From assembly GCF_001594015.1 (NCBI RefSeq), contig NZ_LTBC01000010.1:1-64000 (forward strand): a DNA stretch of 64,000 bases, written 5' to 3'. Below, piece after piece: positions 47,494-55,836 of the stretch (position 1 is its first letter; every line of letters starts with the position of its first letter). This DNA is from Moorella mulderi DSM 14980. GTDB taxonomy: Bacteria; Bacillota; DSM-521; Neomoorellales; Neomoorellaceae. Position numbers and translations under genes: made by a program. The notes below the pieces were generated by a model. The model did no database searches and had not been told where the DNA came from. It worked only from the letters and a program-made list of their open reading frames with translations.

Positions 47494-49770
47494 ATGGACA
47501 AAAAAGAATTGTTGGCCCTCATGCGGACCCAGTCCTACCGGCCTATGACGGCGGCGGAGCTCATGGCCGCCCTGGGAGCAAAGGATGAGGAAACCTTCCG
47601 GGAATTTCTCCATTCCCTGGAACAGGAGGGCTATATTGTCCGCACCCGCAAGGATAAATACGGCCTGCCGGAAAAGATGGGCCTGGTCAGCGGCCGTCTC
47701 CAGGCTTCAACCAAAGGTTATGCCTTTGTCGTCCCCCGGGAAAAGGAGCAGGCCGATGTTTATATCAGCGCCCTCAACCTGAACGGGGCCATGCACGGAG
47801 ACCTGGTCCTGGCCAGGATTTTACCCGGTACTACCGGCCGGCGGCAGGAGGGGGAAATTATCCGCGTCCTGCAGCGGGCCAACAGGCGGGTGGTGGGAAC
47901 CTTTACTGCCACCCGGCATTTAAGCTTTGTTGTGCCCGATGATGCCCACCTGCACCAGGATATCCTTATTCCCCCCGGCAATTCCCTGGGGGCCAGGGAA
48001 AAGGATAAGGTCGTCGTGGAAATTACCCGCTGGCCGGAGGCCCGGCGCAATCCCGAGGGCCGGGTAGTGGAGATCCTGGGCCAGGCGGGCCGGCCGGGAG
48101 TGGATGTTTTAAGCATCATCAAAAAGTATGACCTGGAGCCGGAATTTCCCCCCGAGGTTTTACTTGAAGCCGACGGCTTAAGCAAGGAGTTTGGCCCGCG
48201 GGAACTGGCCGGCCGCCGGGACCTGCGGGACTGGCGCCTGGTGACTATTGACGGCGCTGACGCCCGCGACCTGGATGACGCCGTGTCCCTGGAGCTTTTG
48301 CCCGGTGGTAATTACCTCCTGGGAGTACATATTGCCGACGTTAGTTTTTACGTCCGGGAAGGCAGCGCCCTGGACCGGGAGGCTTTCAACCGGGCGACGA
48401 GCGTCTATTTTGTAGACCGGGTCATTCCCATGCTGCCGCCCCGCTTATCCAATGATATCTGCTCGTTAAATGCCGGCGAGGACCGCCTGGCCATGACGGC
48501 CCTGATGACTATTACGCCGAGAGGTACGGTAAAGGATTACGAACTTTTTCCTTCGATTATCCGCGTCCGGGAGCGGATGACCTATGATGCTGTCCGGCGC
48601 ATCCTGGTAGATGGCGACCCGGAACTAGTGGAGCGCTACCGGGAACTGGTACCGTATTTCCAGCTCATGGCCAGGCTGGCAGCTATTTTAAAGCGGCGGC
48701 GGGAGAAACGGGGGACCATTGATTTTGATTTCCCGGAGGCCAAAGTGGAACTTGACGACCAGGGCCTGCCGGTGGCCATTATCCCTCGACAGCGATCGGT
48801 AGCCGAGGGGATTATTGAAGAATTTATGATTGCCGCCAACGAAGTTGTGGCCCGGCACATCTACGAACTGGCCGTACCGGCTGTTTACCGGGTCCACGAG
48901 GAACCGGCACCGGATAAGATGGAAGAGCTCAATAACTTCCTATCCTTCTTTGGGCTGCAGATCAGGCCCAACCGGGAGGGACGTTTCAACCCCCTGGCTT
49001 TCCAGGAGATCCTTACCGCTGTCAAAGGGCGGCCGGAGGAGCGGGTGATCAGCACCGTCATGCTGCGTTCCATGATGCATGCCCGTTACGCCGGCCAGTG
49101 CCTGGGACACTTTGGCCTCGCCTCCCCTTATTACTGCCACTTTACCTCTCCCATCCGCCGCTACCCGGACCTGGTTGTGCACCGCATTTTACGGGAAACC
49201 TGGTCCCCGGGAGGGTTAACACCGCAACGTATGGCGGAACTGGAAGCCTTTGTGGCCCTGGCTGCGGCCCAGGCCTCGGAAAGGGAAAAGGTGGCCGAGG
49301 AAGCCGAGCGGGAATCCCTGGATATGAAGAAGGTCCAGTACATGGAACGCCATGTGGGAGCTACCTTCACCGGAGTTATTAGCGGTGTGGTACCCTATGG
49401 CTTCTTTGTAGAGCTGGAAAATACCGTCGAAGGCCTGGTTCATGTATCCACCCTTACGGACGACTACTACCATTACCAGGAAGACCAGCTGGCCCTGGTA
49501 GGCGAACACACCGGCAAAGCATTTCGTATCGGCCAGCCGGTGGAAGTGCTGGTGGCCAGGGTCAACGTTGAGGCCCGGCAGGTGGATTTTGAACTGGTTA
49601 AACCGGAGGCTACAGTGGACACCGGGCCCGGGCCGGTGGCCAGGGTTAAAGGCCAGCAGCAGGTAAAATCGCGAGAAAAGGACACTGGCCCGGCCGGGAG
49701 CAAAACCAGGCGTAAAATTCGCGGCCAGAGCCGGCGTCAACGGAATAAAGCTACCCGGGGCCGTTCATAA
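47494..49770 (+). CDS. rnr: Ribonuclease R
   Basis: About 758 residues. This 3'-5' exoribonuclease of the RNase II family degrades structured RNA and works with tmRNA-SmpB in clearing faulty messages. Order of domains: N-terminal helix-turn-helix (SYRPMTAAELMAALGAKDEE), cold-shock domains, then the RNB catalytic domain (TIDGADARDLDDAVSLE, with the catalytic Asp cluster, and RLSNDICSLNAGEDRLAM), ending in an S1 domain (GATFTGVISGVVPYGFFVEL) and a Lys/Arg-rich tail. ATG 47494 gives the family-like start MDKKELLALMRTQ; TTG 47467 is an alternative nine codons earlier. smpB and ssrA lie downstream, which fits the shared role. Confidence 0.95.
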   Translation: MDKKELLALMRTQSYRPMTAAELMAALGAKDEETFREFLHSLEQEGYIVRTRKDKYGLPEKMGLVSGRLQASTKGYAFVVPREKEQADVYISALNLNGAMHGDLVLARILPGTTGRRQEGEIIRVLQRANRRVVGTFTATRHLSFVVPDDAHLHQDILIPPGNSLGAREKDKVVVEITRWPEARRNPEGRVVEILGQAGRPGVDVLSIIKKYDLEPEFPPEVLLEADGLSKEFGPRELAGRRDLRDWRLVTIDGADARDLDDAVSLELLPGGNYLLGVHIADVSFYVREGSALDREAFNRATSVYFVDRVIPMLPPRLSNDICSLNAGEDRLAMTALMTITPRGTVKDYELFPSIIRVRERMTYDAVRRILVDGDPELVERYRELVPYFQLMARLAAILKRRREKRGTIDFDFPEAKVELDDQGLPVAIIPRQRSVAEGIIEEFMIAANEVVARHIYELAVPAVYRVHEEPAPDKMEELNNFLSFFGLQIRPNREGRFNPLAFQEILTAVKGRPEERVISTVMLRSMMHARYAGQCLGHFGLASPYYCHFTSPIRRYPDLVVHRILRETWSPGGLTPQRMAELEAFVALAAAQASEREKVAEEAERESLDMKKVQYMERHVGATFTGVISGVVPYGFFVELENTVEGLVHVSTLTDDYYHYQEDQLALVGEHTGKAFRIGQPVEVLVARVNVEARQVDFELVKPEATVDTGPGPVARVKGQQQVKSREKDTGPAGSKTRRKIRGQSRRQRNKATRGRS

Positions 49771-49815
49771 TAGCCATAGATATTACCTCATTTAATTTAA
49801 AAAGGAGGCAGGGGT

Positions 49816-50082
49816 ATGCCCCGGCGGGTAGCAGTGGAAAAGGATCTCAGCGCCATCGGCGATCACCTGGCGGAAAACGGCCTTGAGGTCGAGCGAGTTG
49901 ATATGACCGACCTGACGCCATCCAGGTTACAGGGCTACGGGGCCGTTGTTATCAGCGGGCAGACAACCAACTTTATGGGCATGGAAGATATAAAAGCAAA
50001 AGTGCCGGTAATTGAAGCCGCAGGCAAGACGGCTGACGAAATTACGGCCATGGTGAAAGAACGCCTGCTGCTGCAAGATTAG
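49816..50082 (+). CDS. YkuS/UPF0180 family protein
   Basis: An 88-residue small protein of the YkuS (UPF0180) family, with the typical VAVEKDLSAIGDHLAENGLE and VVISGQTTNFMGMEDI. The function is unknown. AAAGGAGG lies 9 bases before the ATG. It is inserted between rnr and smpB in this genome. Confidence 0.82.
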   Translation: MPRRVAVEKDLSAIGDHLAENGLEVERVDMTDLTPSRLQGYGAVVISGQTTNFMGMEDIKAKVPVIEAAGKTADEITAMVKERLLLQD

Positions 50083-50101
50083 GTAGAATCTGGGCGGCCC
50101 C

Positions 50102-50132
50102 TTGACGTTACCCCTGTTCGGTGTGTTATAAT
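50102..50132 (+). promoter_or_regulatory. smpB promoter
   Basis: TTGACG (50102-50107) and TGTTATAAT ending at 50132, an extended -10 box with a 19-bp spacer. The smpB start is 30 bp downstream. Confidence 0.7.
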
Positions 50133-50162
50133 AAATCAGGCGGGAAAGCAGGAGTGACATCG

Positions 50163-50630
50163 ATGGGCCGCCAGGTAAAAATTGTGACGGACAACCGTCG
50201 CGCCCGTCACGATTATTTTATCTTAGAGACGTATGAAGCCGGTATTGCCCTTACCGGTACTGAAGTTAAATCCCTGCGCAGCGGTAAGGCCAATATCAAG
50301 GATAGCTACGCCAGGGTCGAAAATGGCGAGCTGATTCTCCATGATATGCACATTAGCCCCTATGAACAGGGGAACCGTTTTAACCACGAACCGCGCCGGC
50401 CGCGGCGCTTGCTAATGCACCGCTACGAGATCCAGCGCCTGTACGGCAAGATCAGGGAAAAGGGTTTGACCCTGATACCGTTAAAGGTGTATTTCAATGA
50501 ACGCGGCCGTGCCAAGGTTGAACTGGCTCTGGCCAAAGGCAAGCGCCTGTACGACAAAAGGGAAGATATCGCCGCCCGCGACGCCCAGCGGGAAATCGCT
50601 AAAGCCTTTCGCGAACGGCAGAAGTTTTAA
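50163..50630 (+). CDS. smpB: SsrA-binding protein SmpB
   Basis: A 155-residue RNA-binding protein that delivers tmRNA to stalled ribosomes. Motifs: [47 protein letters not shown] and the C-terminal basic tail [20 protein letters not shown]. The start ATG 50163, preceded by AGGAG, is preferred over the upstream in-frame codon at 50121, which overlaps the promoter. The tmRNA gene begins 3 bases after the smpB stop codon. Confidence 0.96.
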   Translation: MGRQVKIVTDNRRARHDYFILETYEAGIALTGTEVKSLRSGKANIKDSYARVENGELILHDMHISPYEQGNRFNHEPRRPRRLLMHRYEIQRLYGKIREKGLTLIPLKVYFNERGRAKVELALAKGKRLYDKREDIAARDAQREIAKAFRERQKF

Positions 50631-50633
50631 CGT

Positions 50634-50990
50634 GGGGGCGTAATGGTTTCGACGGGGGTAGCATTGGCAGTAGTAGCCAGGCGAGATCCCACCGGCTCGT
50701 TAAACGGTGGAACGGCTATAAGTGCCGAAGATAATTTAGCCCTGGCTGCTTAATTTAAAGCAGCCCATCCGCCTGGTCCCGGCCTGCGGGGACCAGTGCC
50801 GGGTGTCAAAGTTAGCAGGCTACCGGCAAGGCCCTGGCCTGGGGGCCTGAAGGGAAATCCTAATCAGGCTGGCCTGAGGGCATCCGGTTTCCGGGAGGCC
50901 CGATGGCGAGAAGCAAAACGGAAACTATCCTGGTAGAAGCTACTGTGGGTGCACCTTCGGACGGGGGTTCGACTCCCCCCGCCTCCACCA
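50634..50990 (+). ncRNA. ssrA: Transfer-messenger RNA (ssrA)
   Basis: One-piece tmRNA of about 357 nt. The 5' end GGGGGCGTAATGGTTTCGAC pairs with the 3' acceptor CGCCTCC before the encoded ACCA. The T-loop arm GGGGGTTCGACTCCCCC is at the 3' end. The tag reading frame (50724-50753) encodes A-E-D-N-L-A-L-A-A and stops with TAA, the usual degradation tag type. It rescues stalled ribosomes with SmpB, encoded immediately upstream. The 3' end is the insertion site of the ICE that begins at 50991. Confidence 0.97.
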
Positions 50991-50995
50991 GTGAA
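50960..50995. other. Probable ICE attachment site (att) in the tmRNA 3' end
   Basis: The last part of tmRNA (T-arm to CCA) is intact, and foreign genes begin directly after it. The integrase frame crosses this point. The core sequence cannot be delimited without the other end of the element, which lies beyond 64000. Confidence 0.6.
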
Positions 50996-52477
50996 ATCCA
51001 CAATTTTTAAGATCACGTCAATGTGGTCTTCATAGACGATAACCTTATCGACGTAGGTAGAAATGATTGCCTTGCAGGCTTGCAGGTCTCCGGAAAGGAT
51101 GACCTGCTTATCTTTTTCCAGGTAGGCTTTTATCATATCCTCGGTTAGCTCGACAACATTAGCACGCTGAATTTCATTTATGGCAACCTGTAACCTGGCT
51201 TTTTCTTCTTCCAGTTTTGCCAGGGTTTCCTTCATAGTCGGGCTGTAGAGGCCGTCGGCTATGGCGTTTACTATATTACTGATTTTCTTTTCCACTTCTA
51301 AGAGTTGTTGCCTGGTATAATCTAGTTCCTTAGAATTTCTTTCCAGGCGTTGTTTATTAGCCTCATTCAGCTTCTTAACAAGTATGGATATTCCTTCATC
51401 GCTAAAAATAACCCTTATTAATTCATTCAAGACATATTGCTCCAGGTATTCCTTATTGATGGACTTCGCATGGCAAGTCTTGAGGCGTTTCCGGTTATTG
51501 CACTCGTAAGCGACATAAATATCCTTATTGCGCCCGGCCCGCCGGCGATTCCCGATCATCGGGCCGCCGCAAGCGCCGCACCAGACAAGACCGGTAAGCA
51601 AATAGACCTCCTTTGCTTTGGCTGCTCCAGGCGCATGCTTTCTCCTATCCATCATTTTTTGCACCTCCCGGAAAGTTGAAGGGTCGATAATGGCCGGCAA
51701 TCCCCCGGGGATCCGGATAATTTCTTCGTCATCTTTGGATTTATGGTTGTTGCGTTTACCGCCGGTTTTACTGGCGGCCCGGTTGAATACAAATACTCCG
51801 GTATATTTCTCGTTGCGGAGAATTTCATAAAGGGATGTTTTAACAAACTGGCTGCCCAGCTTGGTTCTGTAACCATGGCTATTAAGGTAATCAGCAATCT
51901 CTTTATAGCTGCATCCTTGGAGATACATGGAAAAGATTATGCGGACAGCTTCCGCTTCGCGTTCGTTGATGATATATTTGTTAGAACCGGGTTCTATATC
52001 ATAACCCAGGGGAGGTTTACCTCCCGTATGTCTGCATTGGAAGGCCGTTTCCCGCATGCCTTTCATGACTTCGCGGCCCAGGTTTTTGCTGTAGTATTCG
52101 GCCATGGCTTCGAGCATGGCTTCCAGGATGACACTCTCAGGGCTATCATCCAGGGGTTGGGTTACGGCGATAAGCCTGATGCCTTTGGAAGCTAGCTTAT
52201 GACGGTAAATAGCGCTATCATAGCGGTTACGGGCAAACCTGTCGAGTTTATGGACGTAAACATAGTCTACCTGAAGACAGCCGGAGGTTACTTCCTCAAT
52301 CATGCGTAAGAATTCAGGGCGGTCGTCGGTGGTGGCTGATCGAGCTTCGTCTATGTACTCCCGGACGATAATAACCCCATGTTTTTCGGCATAATCGTGA
52401 ATGGCGCGAAGTTGGGCGGTAATGCTTTCTTCTCGCTGGTTGTCTGAAGAAAATCTTGCGTATGCAACAGCTTTCAT
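50991..52477 (-). CDS. Large serine recombinase (ICE integrase)
   Basis: About 495 residues from the ICE itself. The resolvase domain starts AVAYARFSSDNQREESI, with the catalytic Ser near residue 10, and includes YVHKLDRFARNRYD. The recombinase domain follows (GKPPLGYDIEPG, GCSYKEIADYLNSHGYRT), then a zinc ribbon (CGACGGP...YECNNRKRLKTC) and a coiled coil (about residues 380-450). The start ATG 52477, behind AGGAGCG on the minus strand, gives the usual beginning. The reading frame does not stop at the ICE edge: it continues through the tmRNA 3' end on the opposite strand to 50864, adding about 42 residues (GGGGGSRTPVRR...). It should insert the ICE at ssrA and excise it, perhaps with a separate directionality factor. 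Confidence 0.92.
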
Positions 52478-52602
52478 AGGTTTTCGCTCCTGGGGCTTAT
52501 TTGAACGCATTTTTATAGCTTATTTCAAGGATTTGGCATCATAACCTCTATGAGTAGGCTTAAAGAAAAGGCGATGAAGCCTAAGGTTCACAAGTTTTCC
52601 TT

Positions 52603-52971
52603 CTAATGTATTTTAGTAGATTGGTCTGCTGGCCAGAAAAAATGGCGTACATTGGGGTTTATCCCCGGCGGCACTTCCGTAACAGTAGAAGGGGCCTCAA
52701 ATAATTTCAATAGTGCTGCTACCACCAGGTCTTTAACCTTTCCATAGGGCGCGGAAACGCTCATGTGGTAGTAGAGAGAGCCGTCTTCCCTCATGGTTTT
52801 TGTGAAGCACACCCGTGTCCTTCCCGGGAACTCGCCCCAGTGCCTTGGAGCAGGCATTACTTCAGTGTTGGGGTCAAATATGTATTCATCCGCCGCCTTT
52901 TTCATGAGTTCCGCTGTTTTTTTGGCTGCGGCTATATCAAGCTCAGGATCGTAATGGTATTCCTTTTTCAT
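52603..52971 (-). CDS. Hypothetical ICE protein next to ImmA
   Basis: A 122-residue protein of unknown family: acidic/basic N-terminus (DPELDIAAAKKTAELMKKAA), then a beta-rich middle (GEFPGRTRVCFTKTMREDG). It has no signal peptide or membrane segment. Its start overlaps the end of the ImmA-like gene by 4 bp (ATGA), so the two are translationally coupled. It may assist the protease or regulate the integrase gene that follows, which is inference from position only. Confidence 0.6.
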   Translation of the reverse strand: MKKEYHYDPELDIAAAKKTAELMKKAADEYIFDPNTEVMPAPRHWGEFPGRTRVCFTKTMREDGSLYYHMSVSAPYGKVKDLVVAALLKLFEAPSTVTEVPPGINPNVRHFFWPADQSTKIH

Positions 52972-53714
52972 AAAACCTCCGCCACCTTCATGTTCAAATC
53001 CGCCCTGCCACCCACCAGTACCACCAGCATATATCCTTTTTGCATCCTGCTGGTATGTACGGCAAGTTCATTATATACCCAGACCTTACGTTGGCCCGGC
53101 TTCATAAGGGTAAAAATTTCTCCCAAAAAATCGGCAAGCATTTCCCAGGTGCAATAGAAATCGTTGGTTGCGTAGGTGAAGACAGGTTGTCCATCACGAA
53201 GTAGGATGCATGCCGCCTTTTTATAGATCTCCAGTTCGATTACCCGCCGGGCGGCTGCCTCCAGGCTCACTTTGAAGGCGGTTTCCATGGCTTTTAGCAG
53301 GCTTAAGGGCGATCTTATCCGGCCGGCCAACTCAAAAACGTGGAAAATTGGCATTAATAATTCTGTGGCGAATATGTCGGCTTCGCAATGCTCGATAGGG
53401 TCTTCGCCGTATATGTTCCCTGGAGAGTAAAAATGCAACCCGCCTTTATGGCCCAGGTAGATATGGGCAAGCTCATGGACACTTCCAAAACGTTGCCGGG
53501 TTACAGGATGGTTGGCGTTGGTAAGAATATGTATATTTTCATACCACTCTTTATCAATTACCAGGGCGCTTACCTCGTCGGGTAATTCATGGCATTTATG
53601 AAATTCCACGGGCTTGTCCAGGCCGAGCAGTTTGACAAATTCTTTTATGTTCAGCGGATACTGAGGCTGGTAGGTTTTGATCAGTAGCCTGGCTTTAGCT
53701 TCGGCTATGCTCAT
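52968..53714 (-). CDS. ImmA/IrrE-type metallopeptidase
   Basis: A 248-residue protein with the zinc-protease motif HELAH near residue 80, followed by IYLGHKG and, later, EHCEADIFATELLMP with the third metal ligand. In ICEBs1 the ImmA protease cleaves the ImmR repressor after DNA damage or quorum signals and so releases the element. Here it lies immediately downstream of a XRE repressor, so the same role is likely. The C-terminal half is larger than in ICEBs1 ImmA and might sense a ligand. GGAGGGC precedes the ATG on the minus strand. Confidence 0.85.
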   Translation of the reverse strand: MSIAEAKARLLIKTYQPQYPLNIKEFVKLLGLDKPVEFHKCHELPDEVSALVIDKEWYENIHILTNANHPVTRQRFGSVHELAHIYLGHKGGLHFYSPGNIYGEDPIEHCEADIFATELLMPIFHVFELAGRIRSPLSLLKAMETAFKVSLEAAARRVIELEIYKKAACILLRDGQPVFTYATNDFYCTWEMLADFLGEIFTLMKPGQRKVWVYNELAVHTSRMQKGYMLVVLVGGRADLNMKVAEVL

Positions 53715-53755
53715 AATGCCCTCCCAACAAAAGAAGTCGAAGAATGTCGAAAAAG

Positions 53756-53779
53756 AAAAGCTGCCATGTCTTGGCAGCT
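53756..53779 (-). terminator. Terminator between the repressor and ImmA genes
   Basis: On the minus strand AGCTGCCA, loop AGACA, TGGCAGCT, then TTTTCTTTTT. It overlaps the repressor stop codon and could lower expression of the protease and integrase relative to the repressor. Confidence 0.85.
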
Positions 53780-54152
53780 AATTCTTTTCCTGATTTTGCT
53801 TTTTCTTTCTTTCAAGGAACCTTTTTCGTTCAAGCTCTTCGATCCATTCCAGCTCACGCAGTACCTTCTCCCGTCCTTCGGGGGTCAGGCCGCTGAGGCG
53901 GGCAAAGAGGCGGGTGGCTTCGTCGAGTTCGTACTTCTTAGTCTTATCAATCTTAACTTCGTTACCGAGAAGAAAATCGGTAGAGGTGTTTAGAGCCTTA
54001 GCAAACCTTACCAATATATCTCCCTTCGGTTCACGGTACCCACTCTCGTAATTAGCTAATGCCGAACGGCTAATTTGTACCCGTTCAGCCAATTCCTCTT
54101 GAGTTAAACCAATCTTTTCACGTAATTCTTTAATTCGCTTTCCAATTGACAT
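53778..54152 (-). CDS. XRE-family repressor (ImmR-like)
   Basis: A 124-residue regulator with an N-terminal helix-turn-helix (GLTQEELAERVQISRSALAN, then YESGYREPKGDILVRFAKAL) and a charged C-terminal helical region that may be the cleavage and dimerisation part. Divergent to the Cro-like gene at 54347, with two copies of an 11-bp operator between them. It is the probable master repressor of the ICE, cleaved or inactivated by the ImmA-like protein. GGAGGG lies upstream of the ATG. Confidence 0.88.
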   Translation of the reverse strand: MSIGKRIKELREKIGLTQEELAERVQISRSALANYESGYREPKGDILVRFAKALNTSTDFLLGNEVKIDKTKKYELDEATRLFARLSGLTPEGREKVLRELEWIEELERKRFLERKKKQNQEKN

Positions 54153-54187
54153 TTTACTATGCCCTCCACGATATTATTTTACCACAA

Positions 54188-54198
54188 TATGTGGCATA
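54188..54198. promoter_or_regulatory. ICE operator site 1
   Basis: TATGTGGCATA, which overlaps the palindrome CCACA-ATA-TGTGG (54182-54194). It differs by one base from site 2. Confidence 0.7.
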
Positions 54199-54210
54199 AT
54201 AAAGTTTCTT

Positions 54211-54221
54211 TATGTGACATA
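54211..54221. promoter_or_regulatory. ICE operator site 2
   Basis: TATGTGACATA, a perfect palindrome around one G. It lies 23 bp from site 1, about two helical turns, compatible with cooperative binding of a repressor dimer pair. The predicted repressor promoter region overlaps both sites. Confidence 0.7.
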
Positions 54222-54292
54222 GAATAACTAAACAAAGACGAGAAAAAACGAGTTAGAGGTCACGTAACGGGACAAAAAGGCTGTTTTTAGAG

Positions 54293-54321
54293 TTGATAAA
54301 TGTTTCGATGCGTGGTAAATT
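54293..54321 (+). promoter_or_regulatory. Promoter of the Cro-like gene
   Basis: TTGATA (54293-54298), a 17-bp spacer and TAAATT (54316-54321), 25 bp before the ATG at 54347. Confidence 0.6.
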
Positions 54322-54346
54322 ATACTTGTAAGGAGTTGGTAGCGGA

Positions 54347-54598
54347 ATGAATCGCCTTAAAGAAATGCGTAAGAAACATAAAATTAGTGCTAAAAAATTA
54401 GCAGAGGCTGTAAAAACTTCGCGATCAAATATTTCAATGATTGAGCTGAACCTTCGTAAGGCGGATCTTGACTTAGCCAAAAGGATAGCCGACTATTTTA
54501 ACACTACTATCGAGGATATTTTTTTTGCAGATAAATGCCACGATATGGGACAAAAAAATGCCAATGAAACATCCATTAATGAGACCTTATGTCGGTGA
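54347..54598 (+). CDS. Small XRE/Cro-like DNA-binding protein
   Basis: An 83-residue protein with a compact helix-turn-helix (KISAKKLAEAVKTSRSNISM, then IELNLRKADLDLAKRIADYF). It ends soon after the domain, as Cro-type proteins do. Divergent transcription from the larger repressor suggests a two-state switch between quiet and transfer states of the ICE. The ATG follows AAGGAG. Confidence 0.82.
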   Translation: MNRLKEMRKKHKISAKKLAEAVKTSRSNISMIELNLRKADLDLAKRIADYFNTTIEDIFFADKCHDMGQKNANETSINETLCR

Positions 54599-54706
54599 GT
54601 CGGAAGGTTGTTAGCCTAACTCCTAGTAGATAAATTTGCCCGGCATTAACACCCTATCTTAAAACTAATGGCAAGAAAAATAAAAGCCTCAGGGGGAGGG
54701 TAAAAA

Positions 54707-54928
54707 GTGTTTCTGGTGGATGGACAAGAAAAAGTTTACCTCCTCAAAGTAACAGGAAAAAGGGAAAAAGAAAAGCCGGTTACCATAAACAGGGAAATTA
54801 TTGGAGAACTACCCCCTGATCCGAACTACTGGGATGCGGCGGCAAATTTCCTTTTAAAACGCATGGAAGCCGATGGATGGCTGCCGCAGCCGGCTTATAA
54901 TTCCTTAAAAAGAACTGTCAACAGTTAA
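54707..54928 (+). CDS. Hypothetical ICE protein
   Basis: A 73-residue protein (start GTG 54707, with GGGGGAGGG upstream). N-terminal beta-like segment (FLVDGQEKVYLLKVTG) and a hydrophilic C-terminus. I do not recognise it. The leader GGGAGGGTAAAAAGTG resembles that of the next gene (GGGAGAGGACAAAAAGTG), which suggests related ribosome-binding regions and translation in concert. Confidence 0.5.
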   Translation: MFLVDGQEKVYLLKVTGKREKEKPVTINREIIGELPPDPNYWDAAANFLLKRMEADGWLPQPAYNSLKRTVNS

Positions 54929-55014
54929 TGTTAGGAAGTAATGCATTAATATTCTCCGCCTTTGTTCCATATCCTTCCAAAGGAAAATAAAGTCTTTTAG
55001 GGAGAGGACAAAAA

Positions 55015-55761
55015 GTGCTGCCGGAGCAATCTTATATAGCCGTAGTATGCCCTTCAGAAGATAAAACCGACAGAAAAAACCGGACACCAGACGCGGAACG
55101 GAAGTGGCGCAAGCGTCATGGGTTGCCTCCGGTAAAAGGGCAAGGTAAACGTGGCCCCGGCAAGGCTCCCAGGGTAGAACGGCAGGAGGTTGCCCGTGCG
55201 GTGGCCGGGGTATTAGTGGATAACCCAACAGCCCCGGCGACTATCTTGGCCCAATTAGCAGGCCTGATCAGGAAAGATGCAGATGAAAAGGAACGTGAAG
55301 CTGTAGTTGCAAGAGTAAGGCGAGCCCTGCAAGACCTGCAGCAAATGCCGGGCCTGGCTGGGGATGAAAAACTGGCTGAAGCTGTCCGGCATGCATTTGC
55401 GAAGCGCGAGGAAGAAAAGGAAAGGCGGCAGCGAGAGCGGGAGCAAAAGGCATCTATGGCTCAAGCTTCTAAATACGATCTCGATATTAAATGGCTAATG
55501 GAGCAGCAGGCGATACATGCCGCCGAGATGTCTAAAAAGATGAGGGTAGCGGGTATAGACCTGCTGAAATGGGCAGGAAGTGCGTATGAACTAGACGGTG
55601 ACCGCAATAAGTACATATGCACCCTTGAGCCGACGAGTCGGCCGGCGGACCTGCCGTTAATGATATCCACACTGGGTAATATACCCGTTGCCAGCGGGTT
55701 CAAAAAAGGTAAGGGCGGCGGCAAAAAAGCCATAGGTTTTCCCACTCAAAATGAACTCTAG
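55015..55761 (+). CDS. Hypothetical ICE protein with long basic coiled-coil part
   Basis: A 248-residue protein with a basic N-terminal region (DAERKWRKRHGLPPVKGQGK, then RGPGKAPRV), a helical, charged middle (EEEKERRQREREQKASM) and a lysine- and glycine-rich end (GFKKGKGGGKKAIG). The basic ends suggest nucleic-acid binding. No known family. It lies in the early part of the ICE transfer-oriented operon. Start GTG 55015 behind GGGAGAGG. A terminator follows directly. Confidence 0.55.
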   Translation: MLPEQSYIAVVCPSEDKTDRKNRTPDAERKWRKRHGLPPVKGQGKRGPGKAPRVERQEVARAVAGVLVDNPTAPATILAQLAGLIRKDADEKEREAVVARVRRALQDLQQMPGLAGDEKLAEAVRHAFAKREEEKERRQREREQKASMAQASKYDLDIKWLMEQQAIHAAEMSKKMRVAGIDLLKWAGSAYELDGDRNKYICTLEPTSRPADLPLMISTLGNIPVASGFKKGKGGGKKAIGFPTQNEL

Positions 55762-55783
55762 CATATTACTAGAGTTGTTTTAT
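55754..55783 (+). terminator. Terminator after the 55015 gene
   Basis: AACTCTAG (55754-55761), loop CATATTA, CTAGAGTT (55769-55776), then GTTTTAT. The stem overlaps the stop codon. Confidence 0.75.
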
Positions 55784-55836
55784 ACCGGTATCCTTAAACC
55801 CAAAGAGTAATAGTTGCTGTAGAGGGGAAAGGGAAG

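Noticed and set aside
50864-50990. Counting the tmRNA-derived tail as the true integrase C-terminus
   Set aside because: The tail is the complement of the tmRNA 3' end, so it results from insertion; I give the integrase only to the ICE edge and report the tail as a finding.
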